Shown: positions 1 to 9,775 of the stretch, piece by piece | Layout: each line of letters opens with the position of its first letter | Numbering within the stretch: the first letter of the stretch is position 1 | Assembly (NCBI RefSeq): GCF_002865645.1 | Contig: NW_020194585.1 | Location: 1,102,753-1,166,752, forward strand | DNA length: 64,000 nt | Source of the DNA: Hyaloscypha bicolor E | Taxonomy: Eukaryota > Ascomycota > Leotiomycetes > Helotiales > Hyaloscyphaceae | Direction of reading: 5' to 3' | Notes under the pieces: model-generated | Told to the model about the DNA's origin: nothing | The model's database searches: none | The model's input: only the letters and a program-made list of their open reading frames with translations | Position numbers and translations under genes: made by a program

Positions 1-339
1 GGGCATTGACCCTGTCTGGCCTTGTCTTGTCATGTCTGCGCGGTTCCAGAACCACACGCAGACTAGAGCCACTCACGGGTTTCCCCGGGAGTTTGCTACG
101 TCCTCCAAGCCGTCGTTTGAGTGGCTTGGAAGCAAAGTTGGCTTTTTAACGAGGCTGTGCTGTGCACGCAGGTGGCGAGCAGCCAGACCTCCACAACCGA
201 CCTCAAGTAGATAAAACCACAACAATTCCCAACTTGCCTTCTCAAACCAAGCCGAATAAGAACCACCTTTGTAACGATTCTCTCCAAAAATCCGCGCATT
301 AATCTTGACAGTCTCCAAGGACAGCACTCAACCACCAAG
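1..339 (+). promoter_or_regulatory. upstream region of the calcipressin gene
   Basis: No coding region is supportable here. The last 150 bases are C- and A-rich with CAA and ACC runs, as is usual for fungal 5' leaders. The calcipressin ATG at 340 has a good context (CACCAAGATGG). Short open frames on both strands are shadows with no family resemblance. Confidence 0.5.
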
Positions 340-1107
340 ATGGCCACAGAAAGCTCCGAGAGTTCACCTCCGGCATCCCGGCCAGTCTCATCAAAAGGAT
401 CAAGGACGCCAATGTCAATAGACCTCTCCTCTATTCCGCCTCTACAACAACCAACTCCTCCTTCGAACACCCTCCTCATCACCAATCTCCAGGATGCCGA
501 AATCTTCCGCGCCGACAATCTCCAAACCATCAAAGACCTCATCAACGCCTCGGCGCCTATCCACTCGTGGGCGCCGCTCAAATCCTTCAGGCGCATCATA
601 GCCTCCTTCTTTGACGAGGACTCCGCTATTCGGATCCGTCAAATCCTCGATGGCGAAGCAATAATGGGCGAGCGTGTCAAGGTGTATTTCGGCCAACCAA
701 CCAACATCGAACCCAAAGACGAGCATCTCAATCTGCCTGATGCAGGGAAGTTGTTCTTCATCTCGCCTCCGCCTTCTCCTCCTCACGGATGGGAAATGAA
801 GTTAGAAGACGCACCAAATAAACAGGTACATGCGGAGGATTTGGCGGAGGCATTGGCGAAGCTACATCACAAGCCGCGGACAGATCTCCCCGCAAGCCCA
901 ATAAGTGATGGGGAGCAAGAGCCGGGAAGAGCACGCAGTGGATCGAGCACGACGATATATCACCCGAGTGAACATGGGTGCAGTCCCAACCTGCCGGCAA
1001 TTTCGGTAGAGGATTTGACGGGCGAGAGTAACATTAGTCCGATTGAGACGGAGAAGCCTATTCTTGCTCATACTTCAAGACCACCAGTAGAGTTGATGGA
1101 AACGTGA
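340..1107 (+). CDS. RCN1: calcipressin (regulator of calcineurin, RCAN family)
   Basis: Single-exon gene for 255 residues, close to the usual size of fungal calcipressins. Calcipressins bind calcineurin, the Ca2+/calmodulin-dependent phosphatase, in the cytosol and tune calcium-stress signalling. The N-terminal part has an RRM-like start (NTLLITNL, residues about 43-50). The diagnostic family block FFISPPPSPPHGW lies at about residues 138-151 and is followed by the conserved stretch with EDAPNKQVHAEDLAEAL. Near the C terminus PAISVE (about residue 222) resembles a PxIxIT-type calcineurin docking motif, which is an inference. The start is the first ATG of the frame and has a strong context. 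The symbol is the yeast name; other fungi use rcnA or cbpA. It is transcribed toward the mpaB-type gene, so the two genes converge with about 220 bases between their stop codons. Confidence 0.93.
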   Translation: MATESSESSPPASRPVSSKGSRTPMSIDLSSIPPLQQPTPPSNTLLITNLQDAEIFRADNLQTIKDLINASAPIHSWAPLKSFRRIIASFFDEDSAIRIRQILDGEAIMGERVKVYFGQPTNIEPKDEHLNLPDAGKLFFISPPPSPPHGWEMKLEDAPNKQVHAEDLAEALAKLHHKPRTDLPASPISDGEQEPGRARSGSSTTIYHPSEHGCSPNLPAISVEDLTGESNISPIETEKPILAHTSRPPVELMET

Positions 1108-1329
1108 GGGATCGGGGGGTGAAATTTGATGGCAGTTTGGCGTTAAGAGGGGTGCATGGTCTCGGCGGGAGCTCTGCGTTTGCATTGAGCTTTTTTTATA
1201 TATCGGCATTGCACCGAGAAGATCTCACGATCATGGGGACTTGTGCGGTAAACTGAGAATAGATGAGTCGTTAGATTCTCATTGTAATAATATTTGGATG
1301 GTTTAATCCCGATGCCTCTGACCAGAATT

Positions 1330-3039
1330 TCAAGTAAACCACCAGGCTGCTAGTCTCCCAAATACCTTGAACGTTGTCATCAAACAGAAATACAAAACAA
1401 TACCCATAACTGCACTTCCCATACACAGTGCACTCAGATTCCTCCTCTCAACTCCCGATTCCTTTAAGCCAGATACATATTCTCCCATCGACGTTGTTGT
1501 GTCAAAGTTTGGGATATACTTGAAGTCGAAGTTCGTTTCCTCACCCAACCCATGTGCCTTGTTCTCGACTATCACTTGATAGAACATGCTTCGAAGTGCC
1601 TAGGGCAGTACTGTAAGCATGGAGTAAGATAGCGGTTCACATATACACACCTTTAACTTTCGCCTATCTAGGTACGGTATCGAGCGATATGTATAACATA
1701 TGAACACGAAGAAGATGCACTGCCCTGCAACTAGAGCCTTATAATAAAGGCTTGGGCGACCCAGCCCCAAGGCATCCGCCAATTCGTCCCCGTTAAGCCA
1801 CCGAGCGCTCGCTATGAGAAAATCTTTTGACGCATAAGCAGGAGGTTGTCTTTGCAACGAGAGAATGATGTTGTTTGCGAGCACTTTCGACGTCTCGCTG
1901 GGACGAATCTCTGAAATCAAAAGAGATTCCATCATAGATTTAGCTCGTTCTGGGGTCTCAAAGTACTCAGGAGGGGTCCCAATGTAATGAGCTACCAGAC
2001 GCCACAGAGCAAGATAATCCTTTATCTCTTGCTGTCTCATCCAGATCCCCTGTCTCGGGAAGCCGAGCCAAATCAGAGTTGCCGAGAAGGTGATTATTGT
2101 ACCAATAGAATCTAAGTCGTTGATAGGAATCCCAAACTCCTCTACGGAATAATACTCTGGTCTTTCTTTTGCAAGTTTCATTATTCGTCGTCGTACAGCT
2201 GCGTGAAGAAGTCTGACTCGGATGGATGAAGCATGACCAGCTCCGCCTGGCTTGATGGAGTCTAAGGAGCTCGTTCTGCACAGCAAATTAGCACTTTAAA
2301 GCCGAGAAAAGGGCCTTAATGAGCCGAGAGTCCCAGATCTGTCTTGGACCCTAAGACAGGGTGGAAATGGGGTCTAAAAGCTTCCGAGAAAGCTCCTAGA
2401 CTCGTAGCTTCTGCAGAAAAGGTTGCAAAATTGGTATGAGAATAAGCCTTACACTTGCAAAATATGCTGCGTGGTCTCGTACATCCGGGCTTTAGCCACT
2501 TTGGTCGAAAAGCCTCCCGTCCGAGCAAGGACCTCAGTGACCCGGGCAGCTCCCATACCTCCAAGTAGAGACTGGTAAGCCAGCTGTACCCGTGTCAGTC
2601 AGAGTATTTTGTTCTGAATATGGAGAGTTCATACAGCAGTAAGAGCCACGCCTCCATACCGATAAAAAACATCTTGTCCACGAGCAATCTGATTCCAATC
2701 AACCCAATCCGGTATAGTATTTACTTCGTCCCACAGACGTCCCAGTGCCTCGTCTTCTGGGGCATGGTCTCTTAAGAGAGCATACAAGTTTCTTTTCACT
2801 GGAGGTTTTGCATCCGCTTGAGTCCTGCTTCGATTTCGAGGCAGCTGTTGGTCCGGACCAGGTGGCGAGATCCTATTAAGGCGGACCAAACATTCCTCGC
2901 CCGACACATCATAAGAGTACTTCAGAGGATGCATTTCCGCCGGGGTCATGTGCTGGGGAGTCCATTGGAAGTCGAAGCCCCAAACATGTCTACTATTCTC
3001 ATCCTTGCGTAAGAAAGGGTTGGGCCAAGACATCGACAA
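1330..3039 (-). CDS. mpaB-type / DUF2236 domain protein (ER-bound oxygenase family), four exons
   Basis: I resolve four exons on the minus strand: 3039-2635, 2583-2453, 2275-1651 and 1599-1330. They sum to 1431 nt, or 476 residues plus stop. Introns of 51, 177 and 51 nt have GT-AG ends (donors GTATGA, GTAAGG, GTGTGT), and the splices keep the frame. The protein belongs to the DUF2236 family, which includes MpaB-type oxygenases and the rubber-oxygenase catalytic domain, related to haem-dependent oxygenases. Visible family blocks are YQSLLGGMGAARVTEVLART in exon 2, RVRLLHAAVRRR around residue 203 in exon 3 (containing the conserved histidine), and INDLDSIGTIITFSATLIWL after it. The C terminus (exon 4) carries one hydrophobic segment, SALCMGSAVMGIVLYFCLM, suiting a membrane anchor. 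The substrate cannot be read from the sequence. No biosynthetic cluster surrounds it. It is divergent from the RRG9-like gene, sharing a 679-base spacer. Confidence 0.88.
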
Positions 3040-3718
3040 CTAAAGCCTAAAGAGTAAGGAATCGAGAAAGGAGAAGAATGTGAGGGAATATCCAAGGAGT
3101 GAAAGAGCGTGTTTCTAAGATGTTGCTGCTCGAATATAGGTTGGAAAGTTTTACCCCGCTGTCACATGGCGACATCATGAGTTCGATCCTTGATCGTGCG
3201 GCAAACGTTTAGGGGAGGAAACCCAGAACATTGGCGAGTTATGACCGAAGCTCTGCTTGTGTCCGCGGCTATCTGCCAGCCAACAAAGACACTGAGAACA
3301 CCCCCCTATTGCACCTGTTTAAAGCTGACTCGAAGCTGCTGACTCGAATAGAAGCTCAAAATGCGAGCAGGCTGATCACGTTTCTGGACCACCCCAAAAT
3401 ATCGCCAATCTGGAGGGGCAAAATCTTGACACGCAGTTCCCGCATCCTCAACTGTCGCTCATCCGCACCGCAAAGTGCTACCTTTACCTTTAGGTACGTG
3501 GAGAGCAAACATATTCTGTGTGTGTAGTTGTACAGCCGGCCAGCTCGCCTCGCTTAACATCGACAAAACGAACGCATGCCTCGCCTCGCCGGGGCGGTAC
3601 AGTACTGCAGCGGCCACCGATAAGGATCGCGGAAATGACACCAAGCGCTGACCCGGGCTGCAACATTTTTTTCCCTCGCGAACCCTCACTTCTCCTGAAC
3701 CCATTCCGGGCTACAGCA
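3040..3718. promoter_or_regulatory. shared divergent intergenic region (mpaB-type gene / RRG9-like gene)
   Basis: This 679-base spacer separates two divergently transcribed genes and must hold both promoters. I see no clear TATA box. An open frame at 3231-3527 has no family resemblance and I treat it as chance. An in-frame ATG at 3518 could extend the RRG9-like protein by 67 residues, but the extension does not resemble a presequence better than the start chosen. Confidence 0.5.
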
Positions 3719-4813
3719 ATGCTTTGCCGCTGCACTGTCGACACCTTGAGACTTTTTATTAGAAGTATAGCCCAGGTGGACCTTTCTGCATCCAAGACAT
3801 TCGGCCCTTCTTCACCGTTGTTGATTCGAAGCTGCAACCCTGCCGCAAGTACCAGAGATCGATATCTTCCTCGCCGAGCGTATGCTACTACTCCCTTCTC
3901 GGACAGCAAAGGATCAATCAATGGATTGACAGATGTAAAGTCGGCCTCGGGGTCGCCAAGATGGTTGGAAGGGCACTTGCAGAGCAAACCCGATGCTGAC
4001 AGCGCCGTTGTCGAACTCTCCCCAGAAGCGGTAGATGCCATTGCAGCAGATCTGGCGCCCCAAGAGCCCTCCCAGCACCACGAGACTCCTTCTAGGGAGT
4101 ATGAAACTCCGTTGAAGTCTTTGTTGAAGGATCTTCCCATGAAGCAGCCTAAGCCGCCCGTGGACCCAGTATCAAGGATCACAGGTAGGAGGACAAAGGT
4201 TGCAAACAACTCTTTTGCGCTCCACTTCAGCAAGCCTCGAAGAACAGACTCAAATTCCAAAACTGGGGGATCAGCGTCAAGGCCTACAAGTCGAGATGAA
4301 TGGACGCCTCCTGAACGCGAGCACTGGCAGATTGACAAAGAAGCTCTGTCGAAGAAATTCCCTGATGGGTGGAACCCGCGAAAACGTCTTTCTCCCGATG
4401 CTATTACTGGCATCCGAGCTCTTCATGCTCAGATGCCCGAACGATACGATACACAAACTTTGTCACAAGAATTCGGAGTCACTGCTGAAGCAATCCGGAG
4501 AATATTGAAGTCTAAGTGGAGTCCGTCTCCCGAGGAAGAAACAGACCGACAAAGACGTTGGCTTAAAAGGGGCCAACAGGTCTGGAGCAGATATGCAGAG
4601 CTAGGGGTGAAGCCACCAAAGCTGTGGAGAGAGCTGGGCATTGGGCAGGGGAAACCAGACTGGATGAAGAGGAAGCAGGAATGGACGAAGAAACAGCAAC
4701 AGCCTCGGGACCCACCCGTGCTGATTACGACTGCCAGGCGCAGGGAGGCAAACGGCAACAGCGCTGCGAGTCTCGCTGCAAAGAGCTCCAGTCTTGCGGA
4801 TAGGATACTGTGA
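3719..4813 (+). CDS. RRG9: Rrg9-like / neugrin-family mitochondrial protein
   Basis: Intronless gene for 364 residues from the ATG at 3719. Rrg9 is a mitochondrial protein needed for respiratory growth and mitochondrial genome maintenance in yeast; neugrin is the animal relative. The N terminus (MLCRCTVDTLRLFIRSIAQV) is basic, hydroxylated and free of acidic residues for the first 20 positions, fitting a mitochondrial presequence. The conserved neugrin/Rrg9 block spans about residues 200-320: WQIDKEALSKKFPDGWNPRK, then the helix-turn-helix-like LSQEFGVTAEAIRRILKSKW, then RRWLKRGQQVWSRYAELGV. The middle region (about 75-190) is low-complexity and weakly conserved, as usual in this family. The frame is open from 3518, so a longer protein of 431 residues is possible; I prefer 3719 because it begins with the presequence. 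Confidence 0.88.
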   Translation: MLCRCTVDTLRLFIRSIAQVDLSASKTFGPSSPLLIRSCNPAASTRDRYLPRRAYATTPFSDSKGSINGLTDVKSASGSPRWLEGHLQSKPDADSAVVELSPEAVDAIAADLAPQEPSQHHETPSREYETPLKSLLKDLPMKQPKPPVDPVSRITGRRTKVANNSFALHFSKPRRTDSNSKTGGSASRPTSRDEWTPPEREHWQIDKEALSKKFPDGWNPRKRLSPDAITGIRALHAQMPERYDTQTLSQEFGVTAEAIRRILKSKWSPSPEEETDRQRRWLKRGQQVWSRYAELGVKPPKLWRELGIGQGKPDWMKRKQEWTKKQQQPRDPPVLITTARRREANGNSAASLAAKSSSLADRIL

Positions 4814-5625
4814 AGGGTGGTTTGATGGTTTCATGAAACCGGCATTTTGTATGATAGACCGGGGGCTCAATTTGTTGGATTTTGGCAGGATTGACATGAA
4901 GATATCAGTGGATTTGCATTGAATTTGAAGCTCAAATGCTCCAATGGCAACGCTTTACCGAGAACAAGTTTCGACCGTTCATGCTGAGTGCGCCATGCAT
5001 ATTGGGAAATTGATCAGAGCAAGCCCCTGCTGCCGCCACAAGAACGAAAATCAGGGGCAAGACCTATTTCCATGGCTCCTGGGTGTCGGGGTGACTTGGA
5101 GCAGGATGTGATGGGATGTGATGTGATGTGATGTATGTGCCGCCTCGCTGGACCGGACCTGCAGCCAAAATTGTGAAGCTGTTCGGAGACTGGGAGACCC
5201 CAGAGCTTCATCCCTGGAAGCGCGTGCAGGGCCCAGCACCGCGTCGCGCACGGACATCTGACCTGAAGGAGGCCCTCGAAAACCCAGCCCAACCATACCA
5301 GCTGAGTCCCATCTCGTCACATTCCTCCTCATCGCTTCCGCTTCGTCTTTCTTTACTGCTTGGTCTTTCCATCTGAATCTGACCTACTACTATCTCAACT
5401 CCGATCGACCAGATCTGCCGCTGTACGTGAGCAATTCCCCGTGCTCCTGTTCGTTGGTAACTACCACAACAAACGTCAGCCTTTGTTTCCCATGTCCTCT
5501 TTGGATCAGTCTTGCGCCTCAATTGCGACGACGGCCTTCCCAAAGTTGCGGTCGAGAACACAGATGACCTACTCTTCAACCCAATTGCGTCAATCGCGGC
5601 AATTGAACACCTCCATGGCTTGATC
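4814..5625. promoter_or_regulatory. intergenic region upstream of the WD40 gene
   Basis: About 810 bases between the RRG9-like stop and the WD40 start. The distal part holds a short pentanucleotide repeat (5105-5137). The proximal part (5290-5560) is pyrimidine-rich (TCTCGTCAC, TTCCTCCTCATC, CTTCGTCTTTC), as is typical of fungal promoters and leaders. Open frames on both strands here show no family features. Confidence 0.45.
5105..5137 (+). repeat. ATGTG/ATGGG pentanucleotide microsatellite
   Basis: Short imperfect tandem array of the 5-base unit GATGT (GGATGTGATGGGATGTGATG and continuing), about six units, in the spacer upstream of the WD40 gene. It is likely length-variable between strains. 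Confidence 0.75.
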
Positions 5626-8600
5626 ATGTCTTCCACTCCGTCGAACCAAAGGACGTTTGCTGCCAACAACGGGCTCAAGCTGACACCCTCGAATTCTCCA
5701 TACCCACGCACCCCTCGATCACCGAATAAGCCCCGCCCTTTCTACGAGTCGGGTCTTTCACTCAAGCGTATCATTGGCACCACAGTTTCTTCTCCCACCG
5801 CATTCGATAGCTGCTCATCATCTCGAACTTTTGCATACACAGCCGGCGCAGCGGCCGTTATTTTCACTGTTGACGACGATTCGAAGGACTCCCAGAGATT
5901 CTTCAGAGCTCGCCCAACGGCAACGGCACTCAATGCTGGGGCCACAGCCACATGCACTCCTTCTACCCCAGAAAACACAGCAAATGATGGCAGGAATAGA
6001 TCTGTTGCAAACCTGAGAGACTCTGCGGTTCCCTTCTCGCTGTCTACACCACATACAAACCTTGAACGAGTTGACTCGCCTACATTAAAAACTTGGACAA
6101 GCAGGGAAAGAATCAAAGCGGCCACTTGTGTCTCTCTGAGCCCGGATGGAACCCTGTTGGCGGTTGGGGAGGTGAGCATCTCCCCGCTCGGTCATTAACG
6201 TCAGTTATTAACCTTATGACAGACCGGATACTCCCCAAGAGTGCTGATTTTCTCTTTGCAAGATACTTCCTCTGATACTCCTTTAGTTATATTAAACGAA
6301 CATACCTTTGGTGTTCGAGCTGTTTCATTCAGCCCTGATCAGAAATATCTTGCCAGCCTGGGTACTGCGAATGATGGATTTCTTTATGTTTGGTCAATCA
6401 ACCAAAGAACTGGGGCTGCCAAATTACACTCTAGTAACAAATGCACGAGCTTTATCAAGCAAATGATCTGGCTCGGAAGCAGTATAGTCACGTAAGTGTC
6501 TAATATACCCTTCGATCAAGTCAAGGTCTCCAGTAGCTAACCAATGCGCAGAATCGGTACCAGACATATCAAGATATGGAGGGTCGAGGGGAATCGGAGC
6601 GTATCGCCATCAAAACGACGATTCGCGCTTGATGGAACACCGCAACCAGCCGCTGTCCAGCCGATCCTGAAAACCCTGGCAGGTCGGAACGTACTACTTG
6701 GGCCCCTTGTGGAAGCTACTTTCACGGCCATTGCACCAATATCCAATCACAAGGCCATTGTTTGCGCTGAAAAGGGCGACGTTTGCCTTCTCGACGATAG
6801 CGAGGGCCAAAAGTTAATAAAACTGGCAAGTACGGGGTTCTTCATCATGTGTCTTGCGGTTGATGTTCAGTCTCGAATGGTCAGAATTGGAGGGCGCAAT
6901 GGCAGAATGAAATCCATGATCCTGGATGAGCTCTTAAATCCATCTCCTCCTGAATCACTGAAATCATTTTTAGAATCTGCCTCGGGCGCCTCCGGCCCCG
7001 ATCTCTGTGCAATGGGTTATGCTGCAAACAGCCTCGTCACGGTCGATTCCAACAATTCGATAGAAATATCGAATCCGGACTCTGATACTGCGGATTTGAG
7101 TATGCAGAAAGTCCTCTCGGCACATGGTGATTCGGTCCTTGGGATTGGCCTGTTGTCTCCTGAGAACAAGATGAATGCCGCGTTTCTTACATGGTCTGCC
7201 AATGGAACAATCGTCTTCTGGGATCTTGACGGTAGCAGCAAGGGTCTTGTGAAGGTAGAAGTTGAGCAGCTCTCCGCAGGAGACGACGACCCTGTCAACC
7301 AATGTCAGATTGTGAGGGCTGGGAAGAACGCTGCATATTTAGTCACTGGGGACAAATATGGCGTCTTGAGGGTCTTGCGGATCGTCGATCCGTCCACCCA
7401 GACGTGTGAGTTGGAAACGAGGGCTCATATGTCCGATATTCAAGATATCGCCCTTCATGAAAGTGAAAACACTACCATGATCGCCTCCTGTAGCCGGGAC
7501 CGAACGGTTCAGATGTTCCGTTTGCTCCTAGGCGAATGGGTTCTTATCCAAACATTGGATGACCATTCAGCCAGTGTCTGCAGCCTGTTCTTTGCGGAGA
7601 ATGGAGAGAAGTTGATATCCTGCTCGACAGACAGAACCATTCACATAAGGCAACTTGTGAAGAAGGACGTTGGGGGTCAAGATATCATTGGCGCAGTTCC
7701 CCTTCGCATTATCACACTGAAAGCTTCCCCAGTATCGATGGCCGCCTGTTTTGCAGACCAGATGGGCAACTTTGTCGTGTCTTTGCTTGATCGGTCAGTG
7801 GCAATCTATGAGATTGCCAGTGGGCGTCTTGTTAGCTCGTTCCGCGCAACTGACAGTGAGGGTGCTGAGGCCGTTGTCTTGGATGCTCTGGTCATGGGAA
7901 GACCTAGTTGCATACCGGGAAGACCAACAATTTTAGCTGGAGTCTCGACTACTGACAAGTCTGTGCGCGTTTACGATGGAGTAACAGGAGCATTTCTGGA
8001 CCGCGAGTTTGGCCACACTGCGAGTGTGACTGATGTTGCCCTCTTGGAGTCCGACTCTGAGGAGAAGATTCTGATAAGCTCCGGGGCTGAGTAAGTGTTT
8101 TATGAACGGATTTTCTCTAGCAGATGTCTCGCGAGTTATTATTACTGCCAGGATCACTTGAGAGTAAAGGACTCGTGGGACACTATTTTTACCATTCACT
8201 TCCTTTAACAAGGCTAACTCTGAGACTATCTAGTGGTACTATTATGATATGGGATCTCTCACCAACGAAAGTGCCTGAAGCGCAAGAATCTTCCTCCGAC
8301 ACCCGAGAACCATCTCCTCCAAAGGACACTCCGTCCACTAGACCAGCATTGAGGAGAGTGCTGTCTCGAGCTGAACTGGCAGAGTTTCAGCGGGTCTCAC
8401 CAGTTTCGACGCCAACGGGCAATCGCTCTCCACCACGAATCCGACGAAAAACGTCGAGATACGGCCTCTCATCGCAGTCTCCTACTCTCGCGCTTGCGCC
8501 TCCTGTACCACCACTTAGTTCAAAGCACTTTACGTCAGCATCGGATGACTCTTCCATACGTCGTGCTACGGGTAGCCGGCATCGATCTCGCAGCCCCCCG

Positions 8601-9017
8601 CCGGCAAAGGACATGAGGCGACCGTCACTGGCTTCACTTGATTCGCGGGGGCGAACGAAGAGCACAGGGAATTTCAGCGAGTTTGGCAGTCTCAATATGG
8701 CGACTGAGCAAGCATGTCGCACTCTACGAGCTTACCGCAAGAAGCTCCTGTCCGCCGAATCTGTGAAAGAGGATGCTCTGAAGGAGTTGGATCAGGAACT
8801 GCGACTCACAGCGGTAGCGTTAGGAGAGAAGAACCTCAAGACGAAAGTTATTAGTGAGACGGTATTAGCGGTTCTCGACCAATACTCCGATCGCCTCGTT
8901 TCTATGTTTGACGAGAAGCTTAGACTATTAAAGGTAGATTCAAGTGAGTCTGTAAGCATGGCAGAAGAGCGGCCAAAAACAGCAAGTAGTTTAGTTACTT
9001 CGAGTATATTACCTTAA
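5626..9017 (+). CDS. WD40-repeat scaffold protein, MABP1/WDR62-like, four exons
   Basis: Four exons on the plus strand: 5626-6171, 6223-6491, 6552-8090 and 8234-9017. They sum to 3138 nt, or 1045 residues. Introns of 51, 60 and 143 nt have GT-AG ends and branch-like CTAAC/TTAAC, and the frame is kept across all three. WD-repeat strand ends recur as LYVWSI, IKIWRV, IVFWDL, VQMFRL, VRVYDG and IMIWDL, giving two beta-propellers as in the animal MABP1/WDR62 scaffolds for MAP-kinase signalling and spindle function; the role here is inferred from that resemblance. After the propellers come a Ser/Pro/Arg-rich low-complexity region (about residues 800-930) and a C-terminal helical, coiled-coil-like segment (ALKELDQELRLTAVALGEKN). 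A shorter leading methionine is assumed; the frame is open upstream only through non-ATG codons. The last dozen codons are unusually AT-rich and abut the AT-rich block, so the 3' end may have suffered leaking RIP. Confidence 0.87.
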
Positions 9018-9486
9018 TTTATATATTTTAATAATACTTTTAAAAGATATTTATAAAATATTTAAAATTTATAATATTATTAAATATATAAAAGTATTTA
9101 ATTAATTATATTTATAATACTTTTTAAATTTATTAAATATATTTTAATAAAAAAAAATTTTAATTATAATATTAATTAAAAATTTAAAAATTTAATATAA
9201 CTAGTTAATATAATTATTTTATAATTAGTTTTTATTTAATAAAAAAAAGCCTTAAAATTAATTAACTTTTATATATATTAATATTTTATTATTTATTTAA
9301 TAACTTAATTAGAAACTATTAATAAAACCGAGTTTATTATTTATTATTTAAAACTATTTTAATTTATTTAATTCATTTATTATTATTTATTATTTAATTA
9401 ACTAATTTATAAATAGAAATATTTAATAATAATATAATTATTATTAAATAATTTTATTAAACTTATATATTAATTATATAGCTTTT
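9018..9486. other. AT-rich DNA between the WD40 stop and a degenerate LTR
   Basis: Almost pure A/T with TTTAATTTA-type runs. It holds the 3' untranslated end of the WD40 gene, whose polyadenylation signals cannot be told from background, and no recognisable protein remnant. It could be the internal part of the element whose LTR starts at 9487, but too little information survives to say. Confidence 0.5.
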
Positions 9487-9775
9487 TATAAGATATTTAT
9501 TAGTAAATAATAAAATAATAGAATGAATTAGTAAATTATAAAACTATAATATTAAATTTAATATAAAACTAATTTCTATTTCTTTTATAAGATTTAAAGA
9601 AGCCTTTTCTAAATAAAAGGCCCTAATAATATATATATAATTAGTAATTTATAAGCCTAATACTTATAATATAAATAGTAATTAGTTATAATAATAAAGA
9701 ACTATTAATTTTACTAATTAATACTTGTAATATCTAAAGTTTATTATATATTCTTTAATTATATATAATTCTATA
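9487..9775 (-). mobile_element. degenerate 289-bp LTR (minus orientation), same family as 58985-59623
   Basis: Reverse-complemented, this segment aligns along its whole length with the LTR at 58985-59623 once the 345-bp insertion and its 5-bp duplication are removed from that copy. Both then measure exactly 289 bp. Shared landmarks include ATTAGTAATTTATAAGCCTA on the plus strand here and the matching TAGGCTTATAAATTACTAAT at 59 kb. Differences are nearly all C/T or G/A, as expected of RIP. Both ends read TATA, consistent with an original TGTA...TACA. No flanking 5-bp duplication is visible, so it is not clearly a solo LTR. Confidence 0.8.

Noticed and set aside
3231..3527. 98-codon open frame upstream of the RRG9-like gene
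   Set aside because: No family resemblance, no introns or conserved composition, and it lies in the shared promoter region of two divergent genes.
3518..3718. In-frame N-terminal extension of the RRG9-like protein
   Set aside because: The 67 extra residues are Arg/Pro-rich without presequence character; the ATG at 3719 gives a typical mitochondrial presequence.
5512..5625. Earlier start for the WD40 protein
   Set aside because: The frame is open but the first codon is TTG; the first ATG is at 5626.
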